This document shows, one piece after another, positions 58,630-64,000 of a DNA stretch of 64,000 bases. Under the pieces are notes generated by a model. That model had not been told where the DNA came from and searched no databases. It saw only the letters and a program-made list of their open reading frames with translations. Numbering within the stretch: position 1 is the stretch's first letter; the number at the start of each line of letters is the position of its first letter. Made by a program: the position numbers and the translations under genes. This DNA is from an uncultured Rikenellaceae bacterium (GTDB taxonomy: Bacteria > Bacteroidota > Bacteroidia > Bacteroidales > Rikenellaceae): positions 273,050 to 337,049 of the forward strand of contig CAJTLO010000001.1 of assembly GCA_910577285.1 (NCBI GenBank), given 5' to 3'.

Positions 58630-59335
58630 AAGGACGGAACTGCTGTTGGGGGCCGAAAAGCTCGCCATGTTGCATAACGCCAATATTCTGGTCGTAGGAC
58701 TCGGCGGTGTGGGGGCCTATGCGGCCGAGATGGTATGTCGGGCCGGCGTCGGCCGGATGACGATTGCCGATGCCGACACGGTGAGCGCCAGCAACATCAA
58801 CAGGCAGTTGATCGCACTCACTTCGACCGTAGGTCGATCCAAGACCTCCGTACTCGCTGAAAGGCTGCTCGATATAAACCCCTGCCTGCAATTGCGAACG
58901 GTCGACGGTTTCATCAAAGACGATGCGACCTACACCCTTCTCGACAGCGAGCCCTACAGCTACGTGATCGACGCCATCGACACCCTCTCTCCGAAAGCGC
59001 ACCTGATCAAAGGGTGCCTCGACAGGGGCATCCCCGTCGTAAGCTCCATGGGGGCGGGTGCCAAGACCGACCCCACGAAGATAGAGGTGGCGGATATCGC
59101 ACGCACGCATCACTGCCCCCTGGCCCACATGCTGCGCAAAAGGCTGCACAAGATGGGGATACACACCGGCTTCCAGGCGGTCTTCTCGGCCGAGAAAATT
59201 CGGGAAGGGGCGATGATCATCGACGAGCAGACCAACAAGAAATCCAATACGGGAACCATCTCCTACATGCCGGCCGTGTTCGGCTGTTGCTGCGCGTCGG
59301 TCGTCGTGCGCGACCTCATAGGAGAGTTAAAATAA
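58616..59335 (+). CDS. tcdA: tRNA threonylcarbamoyladenosine dehydratase
   Basis: TcdA cyclises t6A37 in tRNA to ct6A using ATP. The 239-residue E1-like protein has the nucleotide loop VVGLGGVGAYAAEMVCRAGV near residue 26, DADTVSASNINRQL near residue 52 and YVIDAIDTLSPKAHLI near residue 116. C-terminal GCCCASVVVRDLIG is typical. With tsaC at 9712 it shows that the cell makes and further modifies t6A. It overlaps the TatD-like gene by 14 bases. Confidence 0.95.
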   Translation: MEWLERTELLLGAEKLAMLHNANILVVGLGGVGAYAAEMVCRAGVGRMTIADADTVSASNINRQLIALTSTVGRSKTSVLAERLLDINPCLQLRTVDGFIKDDATYTLLDSEPYSYVIDAIDTLSPKAHLIKGCLDRGIPVVSSMGAGAKTDPTKIEVADIARTHHCPLAHMLRKRLHKMGIHTGFQAVFSAEKIREGAMIIDEQTNKKSNTGTISYMPAVFGCCCASVVVRDLIGELK

Positions 59336-59355
59336 TAAAATACAATCTATTGATT

Positions 59356-60294
59356 ATGGTAAATATAGTTTTTCTCGACGAGTATAGTCTGAATGATGCC
59401 GACTTGAATGGCATCCGCGCCTTGGGCAACTACACCGGCTACGAATTCACCGCCCCGGAGCAGATCGTAGAACGTGCGGCCGAAGCCGACATCCTGATCG
59501 TAAACAAGGTAAAACTTACCGCAGCGATCATCGATCGTCTTCCGAAACTCCGGCTCATCTGCGAAGCGGCTACGGGCGTAGACAATATCGACGTGGAGGC
59601 CGCTACCGCCCGAGGCATTCCCGTAAAAAACGCCAAAGGTTATTCCACCCGTTCGGTGGCGGAGGCCACGCTCGGCGGAGCGATCGCCATGTTGCGGGAG
59701 GTCGTATACTATGACGACTTCGTCAAAAAAGGAGAATACTCCGCCTCGCCGCGCCTCTTCAATTACGACCGCCCCACCCGACAGCTCTACGGGCGCAAAT
59801 GGGGGATCATCGGCCTGGGGGCCATCGGACATGCCGTAGCGGAACTCGCCTCGGCTTTCGGTTGCGAAGTGGCGTACCATTCGGTATCGGGCAACAAACG
59901 AGCGGAACGGTATCCCGAAAAAGAGCTGATGGAACTCTTGAGGTGGGCGGATATTCTGTCCATCCACTCACCGCTTAACGACCGGATACGCGGCCTTATC
60001 GGAGCCCAAGAACTCCGCTCCATGAAACCCGACTCCATACTCATCAACGTCGCCCGCGGAGGCATCGTGGATGAACAGGCGCTGGCCGATGCACTCGACG
60101 AAGGCGTGCTCGCGGGTGCCGTGGTCGATGTATTCTCCAAAGAGCCGATGCCTGCGGACAATCCGCTCCTGCGGGTGAAAGATCCTTACAAGCTACTCCT
60201 TTCCCCCCACAATGCGTGGTCGGCCAAAGAGTCCATCGACAACCTGGTGGAGGCGATCATCCGGAACATCGAAGAGTTTCTCCGAGCGGAGTAA
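59356..60294 (+). CDS. D-2-hydroxyacid dehydrogenase
   Basis: An NAD-dependent dehydrogenase of 312 residues in the D-isomer 2-hydroxyacid family. It has EAATGVDNIDVEAATARGIPV near residue 76, the Rossmann loop GIIGLGAIGHAVAEL near residue 146, NVARGGIVDEQALADAL near residue 235 with Arg, and SPHNAWSAKES near residue 285 with the catalytic His. The closest match by eye is glycerate/hydroxypyruvate-type enzymes. It follows tcdA by 20 bases and ends at a terminator. The substrate is not certain. Confidence 0.93.
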   Translation: MVNIVFLDEYSLNDADLNGIRALGNYTGYEFTAPEQIVERAAEADILIVNKVKLTAAIIDRLPKLRLICEAATGVDNIDVEAATARGIPVKNAKGYSTRSVAEATLGGAIAMLREVVYYDDFVKKGEYSASPRLFNYDRPTRQLYGRKWGIIGLGAIGHAVAELASAFGCEVAYHSVSGNKRAERYPEKELMELLRWADILSIHSPLNDRIRGLIGAQELRSMKPDSILINVARGGIVDEQALADALDEGVLAGAVVDVFSKEPMPADNPLLRVKDPYKLLLSPHNAWSAKESIDNLVEAIIRNIEEFLRAE

Positions 60295-60315
60295 CCCCTC
60301 CTCTCCCGAATGCAG

Positions 60316-60355
60316 AAAAAGCGAAGGGGACTCGGATCGAGTCCCCTTCGCTTTT
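60316..60355. terminator. Bidirectional terminator
   Basis: A 19-base left arm (AAAAAGCGAAGGGGACTCG) pairs with the right arm around GAT, ending in T4. It separates the dehydrogenase from the converging gpmI gene. Confidence 0.92.
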
Positions 60356-60374
60356 ATTCCATATGTTCTTCGGC

Positions 60375-61913
60375 CTATTTGAAATCGACGAGCGATTTTC
60401 CGGTCATTTCTCCGGGTTGGGGCAATCCCATCATCGCAAGAACGGTCGGCGCCACGTCGGCCAGCACACCGTCGGCCACCGACGCTACCCGATCCGACAC
60501 GACGATGATCGGCACCGGATTGAGCGAATGCGCCGTATTGGGCGAACCGTCCGGATTGATCGCATTGTCGGCATTGCCGTGATCGGCAATCACCACCACT
60601 TCGTATCCGTTCCGCTTGGCCGCCTCGATCACCTCGCCCGCACATTCGTCGACCGCCTTCACGGCCTTGGCAATCGCATCGTAAACGCCCGTATGCCCCA
60701 CCATATCGCCATTGGCGAAATTGAGAGCGATAAAATCGAAACGTCCCGACGAAAGAGCTCCCACCAGGGCATCCTTCACCTCGTAAGCACTCATCTCCGG
60801 CTTCAGGTCGTAGGTAGCCACCTTGGGCGACGGAATCAGGATACGCTCCTCGTTGGTGAACTTATCTTCGCGCCCGCCGTTCAGGAAGAACGTCACATGA
60901 GCATACTTCTCCGTTTCGGCGATACGCAACTGGTTCAAACCGAGCGATGCGACATACTCCCCGAGGGTGTTCTGCACATTATCCTTATCGAAGAGGATGT
61001 GCAACCCACGGAACTTGGCGTCGTAGGGCGTCATCGTACAGTAATACAACGGCAAGGTATGCATTCCCTCGGCAGGCATATCCTCCTGGGTGAGAACGAT
61101 CGTAAGTTCCTTGGCGCGGTCGTTCCGGAAATTGAAGAAAACGACCACATCGTTGCTCTTTATCGTACCGATCGCTTCGTCCTGTTCGTTCACGGCGACG
61201 ATGGGCTTGATGAACTCGTCGCTCACGCCGTTGTCGTACGATTTGAGAATGCTCGCCACCAGGTCGGTGGACTTCTCGCCCACTCCGTTCACAAGCTGAT
61301 CGTAAGCGATCCGCACACGCTCCCAACGCTTGTCGCGGTCCATCGCGTAGTAACGCCCGATCACCGAAGCGATCCGGACGTTCGTACCGTAAATATGGCG
61401 CTGCAGCGCTCCGATAAAACCCTTTCCGCTGTGCGGATCGGTATCCCGACCGTCCATGAAGCAGTGGATATAGGTTTCCGCGATCCCGTAGGCCTCCGCC
61501 ACATCGCATAGCTTGAAAAGATGCTCCAGCGAACTGTGCACTCCCCCGTCGGAAACCAATCCCATGAGATGCACCCGTACCCCCTTGTTGCGGGCATACT
61601 CGAACGCGGCCTTCACCTCCGGATTCTCCATGATCGAGCCGTCCGCTACCGCCCGGTTGATCTTCATGAGATCCTGATACACGACCCTGCCGGCACCGAT
61701 GTTCAGGTGCCCCACCTCCGAATTTCCCATCTGTCCCGCCGGAAGGCCGACATTCTCGCCGTCCGTACGGAGTTGGGCATGGGGATAACGCGCCTCGAGG
61801 GCATTGAGGTATTCCGGATGGGCACTCCACACCACATCTCCTTTGGAATGATCGCCTCGGCCCCAACCGTCGAGGATCATCAACAATACCTTTTTATCTA
61901 CTTTAACTGACAT
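60375..61913 (-). CDS. gpmI: 2,3-bisphosphoglycerate-independent phosphoglycerate mutase
   Basis: GpmI interconverts 3- and 2-phosphoglycerate with two manganese ions. The 512-residue protein has LLMILDGWGRGD near residue 10, the phosphoserine loop QMGNSEVGHLNIGAGRVVYQ near residue 62, and DGRDTDPHSGKGFI near residue 155. FVIADHGNADN-type metal site reads VVVIADHGNADNAI near residue 455. The length is standard. alaS lies upstream on the same strand with a 52-base gap. Confidence 0.97.
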   Translation of the reverse strand: MSVKVDKKVLLMILDGWGRGDHSKGDVVWSAHPEYLNALEARYPHAQLRTDGENVGLPAGQMGNSEVGHLNIGAGRVVYQDLMKINRAVADGSIMENPEVKAAFEYARNKGVRVHLMGLVSDGGVHSSLEHLFKLCDVAEAYGIAETYIHCFMDGRDTDPHSGKGFIGALQRHIYGTNVRIASVIGRYYAMDRDKRWERVRIAYDQLVNGVGEKSTDLVASILKSYDNGVSDEFIKPIVAVNEQDEAIGTIKSNDVVVFFNFRNDRAKELTIVLTQEDMPAEGMHTLPLYYCTMTPYDAKFRGLHILFDKDNVQNTLGEYVASLGLNQLRIAETEKYAHVTFFLNGGREDKFTNEERILIPSPKVATYDLKPEMSAYEVKDALVGALSSGRFDFIALNFANGDMVGHTGVYDAIAKAVKAVDECAGEVIEAAKRNGYEVVVIADHGNADNAINPDGSPNTAHSLNPVPIIVVSDRVASVADGVLADVAPTVLAMMGLPQPGEMTGKSLVDFK

Positions 61914-61965
61914 AACCTAACTTTATATCGATAAACCTATTCCCGGATTATTCCTTAACCGAGGC

Positions 61966-64000
61966 TTACCTTCCCAACTTGGCGTTGATAAGTCGCTCGG
62001 CCGTTTCCATCGCCTGCTCGAGCCCTTCGGGACGTTTTCCGCCCGCCATGGCGAAGAAAGGCTGACCGCCGCCGCCGCCCTGAATCTCTTTGGCCGCTTC
62101 GCGGACGATCTCCGAAGCGTTGAGTCCCCGGGACACCACATCGTCGCCGAGCACAACCGCCAGGTTCACCTTACCTTCGGCACGCGTCCCCATGACCATC
62201 GCCAGATTGCTGAGGCGTGCCCTGAGAATGAAGGCTATGTCGCGCAGGTGTTCCCCCGCAAAAGGTACCTCCACCGTACGCACCGTCACCTCGGACTGTT
62301 CCGCCAACGACAGCTCGGCCCCGATCTTGTCGACGAACGAAGTGATTTTCTCCTTGACCAGCATTTCCACGCGCTGATGCAGCTCCGCATTGTCCTCGAA
62401 CAGCTTTTTGACGGCCTGCATCACGGACGGAGTATTGACCAATTGCTGGATTCCCTGCATGGTATCCTGCATGAGGTAGACGCACTCCTCCGCTTTCGCC
62501 CCCGTCACCGCTTCGATACGGCGCACACCGGCCGATATGGCGCTCTCCGATATAATCCGGAAATAACCGATGTTGCCCGTCGCCGACGCATGCGTACCGC
62601 CGCACAGCTCCACCGATTCGCCGAAGCGAACCGTACGAACCACTTCGCCGTACTTCTCTCCGAAGAGCATCATCGCTCCCAATTTCCGTGCCTCTTCTAT
62701 CGTACACCGGCGGTTCTCCTCCAGCGGATGATTGGCACGTATCGCTGCATTGACCATGCGTTCCACTTCCCGAAGCTGTTCGGGCGTCACCTTCTGAAAA
62801 TGCGAAAAGTCGAAACGCAGGTAGTCGGGATTCACCAACGACCCCTTCTGCTCCACGTGGGTTCCGAGCAGCGCACGCAGCGCCTGATGAAGCAGGTGCG
62901 TGGCCGAGTGGTTGTTCGCCGATGCGGTGCGCCTGCCTTCGTCCACGACCGCCATGAAATCGGCCGCAGGATTTTCCGGCAACATCTCGGCGATATGGAC
63001 GGTGAGGTTATTGTCTTTCTGGGTGTCGACGATCGCAATACGCTCGTTCGCACTCTCGATATAGCCGCAGTCGCCTACCTGTCCGCCCGAATTGCCGTAG
63101 AAAGGCGTGCGGTCGAAGACGAGCTGGTAGAAAGTCTTGCCTTTGGTGGTTACCCTGCGGTAACGGGCGATCCGCACCTCGGTCCGCAAGGTATCGTATC
63201 CGACAAACTCGCTCCGCTCGACAGGATGCACCTGTACCCAGTCGTCGGCATCCACCGCAGCGGCATTCCGCGAACGGGTCTTCTGGGCAGCCAACTCCTG
63301 CTCGAAGCCGGCCAGATCCACTCCCATCCCGTGTTCCCGGGAGATCAGTTCGGTCAGGTCGATCGGGAAACCGTAGGTATCGTAAAGCAGGAACGCATCC
63401 TTGCCGCTGATCTCTTTCACCCCTTCGGCCTGCGCACGGCGGATAACCCCGTCCAGAAGGTTGATGCCGGTGGAAAGCGTCCGCAGGAAAGCGGCCTCCT
63501 CTTCCTGGATGACGCTGATGATAAGGCCCTTCTGTGCGACGAGTTCCGGATATTGTCCCCCCATCTGTGCGGCGAGGGTATCCACCAGCCGGCAAATGAA
63601 CGGCTCGTTGAATCCGAGATAGGTATATCCGTAACGCACGGCACGACGCAGGATGCGACGGATGACATATCCCGCCTTCACGTTGGAAGGCAACTGCCCG
63701 TCGGCGATCGAGAAAGAGATGGCCCGCAGGTGGTCGGCCACCACACGCATGGCCACATCGCTGCGCTGATCCTCGCCGTAGCGCCGGCCGGACATTTCGG
63801 CTATCTTACCGATAAGCGGCTGAAAGACGTCGGTATCGTAATTGCTCTGCTTCCCCTGAAGGATCATGCAAAGCCGCTCGAAGCCCATACCCGTATCGAC
63901 ATGGCGATGCGGGAGCTCCTCGAGGGAGCCGTTGGCCTTGCGGTTGTACTGCATGAAGACGAGGTTCCATATCTCGATGACCTGCGGATGGTCGCGGTTC
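61966..64000 (-). CDS. alaS: Alanine--tRNA ligase, 5' part beyond the window
   Basis: AlaRS charges tRNA-Ala. The window holds the C-terminal 677 residues; the frame stays open to base 64000 (NRDHPQVIEIWNLVFMQYNR), so the gene starts outside. Visible parts are the end of the class II catalytic domain (HVDTGMGFERLCMILQGK), the tRNA-recognition domain and the editing domain. The editing zinc motifs are SATHLLHQALRALLG and ELCGGTHASATGNIGYF. The DHHA1 C-terminal domain ends with a Gly-rich block (EIQGGGGGQPFFAMAGGK). No alternative start inside is needed. Confidence 0.96.
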   Translation of the reverse strand, partial: NRDHPQVIEIWNLVFMQYNRKANGSLEELPHRHVDTGMGFERLCMILQGKQSNYDTDVFQPLIGKIAEMSGRRYGEDQRSDVAMRVVADHLRAISFSIADGQLPSNVKAGYVIRRILRRAVRYGYTYLGFNEPFICRLVDTLAAQMGGQYPELVAQKGLIISVIQEEEAAFLRTLSTGINLLDGVIRRAQAEGVKEISGKDAFLLYDTYGFPIDLTELISREHGMGVDLAGFEQELAAQKTRSRNAAAVDADDWVQVHPVERSEFVGYDTLRTEVRIARYRRVTTKGKTFYQLVFDRTPFYGNSGGQVGDCGYIESANERIAIVDTQKDNNLTVHIAEMLPENPAADFMAVVDEGRRTASANNHSATHLLHQALRALLGTHVEQKGSLVNPDYLRFDFSHFQKVTPEQLREVERMVNAAIRANHPLEENRRCTIEEARKLGAMMLFGEKYGEVVRTVRFGESVELCGGTHASATGNIGYFRIISESAISAGVRRIEAVTGAKAEECVYLMQDTMQGIQQLVNTPSVMQAVKKLFEDNAELHQRVEMLVKEKITSFVDKIGAELSLAEQSEVTVRTVEVPFAGEHLRDIAFILRARLSNLAMVMGTRAEGKVNLAVVLGDDVVSRGLNASEIVREAAKEIQGGGGGQPFFAMAGGKRPEGLEQAMETAERLINAKLGR

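Noticed and set aside
1..64000. CRISPR arrays, rRNA genes, insertion sequences, prophage genes
   Set aside because: No regularly spaced repeat series, rRNA-like sequence, transposase, integrase or phage structural gene was found anywhere in the window.

Overview
The window is a 64 kb stretch of chromosome from a high-GC member of the Bacteroidales, most like Alistipes or another Rikenellaceae. The signs are the Bacteroidetes sigma-ABfr promoter (-7 TAnnTTTG) in front of many genes, weak ribosome binding sites, a complete Na+-translocating NADH:quinone reductase operon, a single bifunctional Rel/Spo protein, a DUF1015-serA-serC cluster, and many proteins of Bacteroidetes-only families. The genus is my inference. 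Nearly all of it is core genome: no rRNA, CRISPR array, transposase, integrase or phage gene was found. One tRNA gene (Gln, UUG) is present.

Layout. 0.1-5.1 kb: a plus-strand operon (hypothetical protein, rsmI, DUF389 membrane protein, LpxL-like acyltransferase, family 2 glycosyltransferase). 5.2-9.6 kb: minus-strand lipoprotein, GNAT acetyltransferase, tRNA-Gln, TonB-dependent receptor and a YebC-type regulator. 9.7-12.7 kb: tsaC and a thioesterase, thiL facing them, then adk. 12.8-14.9 kb: a small accessory patch with two tandem barrel-like outer-membrane proteins that share an identical 5' portion but have diverged 3' portions, plus a small membrane protein. 15.0-18.4 kb: serC-serA-DUF1015. 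18.6-23.6 kb: a compact plus-strand run (yicC, gmk, nadD, small TPR protein, ddl, DUF3109, M23/LysM peptidase). 23.6-28.6 kb: DHOD-like protein and PLP-homeostasis protein, a C69 dipeptidase and lpdA. 28.7-38.2 kb: NYN-domain protein, then a long minus-strand operon dapB-lepB-IMPACT-uvrA-M16-O-methyltransferase, and a cation/proton antiporter.

38.4-47.0 kb: truA, phosphohexose mutase, dnaA, recA, the Rel/Spo (p)ppGpp enzyme, a small membrane protein and a HIT protein. 47.0-50.3 kb is AT-richer and less dense: an XRE regulator, two non-coding stretches of almost 0.5 kb, and a zinc-type ABC binding protein and ATPase without a permease beside them. 50.3-51.7 kb: a conserved small protein and a stand-alone NAD(P)H-hydrate dehydratase. 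51.8-57.7 kb: nqrABCDEF. 58.0-60.3 kb: TatD-like hydrolase, TcdA and a D-2-hydroxyacid dehydrogenase. 60.4-64.0 kb: gpmI and the C-terminal two thirds of alaS, cut by the window edge.

The genes mostly serve housekeeping: tRNA modification (tsaC, tcdA, truA, rsmI for rRNA), nucleotide and cofactor supply (adk, gmk, nadD, thiL, nnrD), serine synthesis, envelope building and DNA replication/repair. I found no convincing new multi-gene defence or mobile system. The best leads are the mosaic tandem barrel genes, a possible structured RNA and tRNA-like remnant at 48.06-48.24 kb, the permease-less ABC pair with repeats in its promoter region, and the DUF1015 protein tied to serine synthesis.
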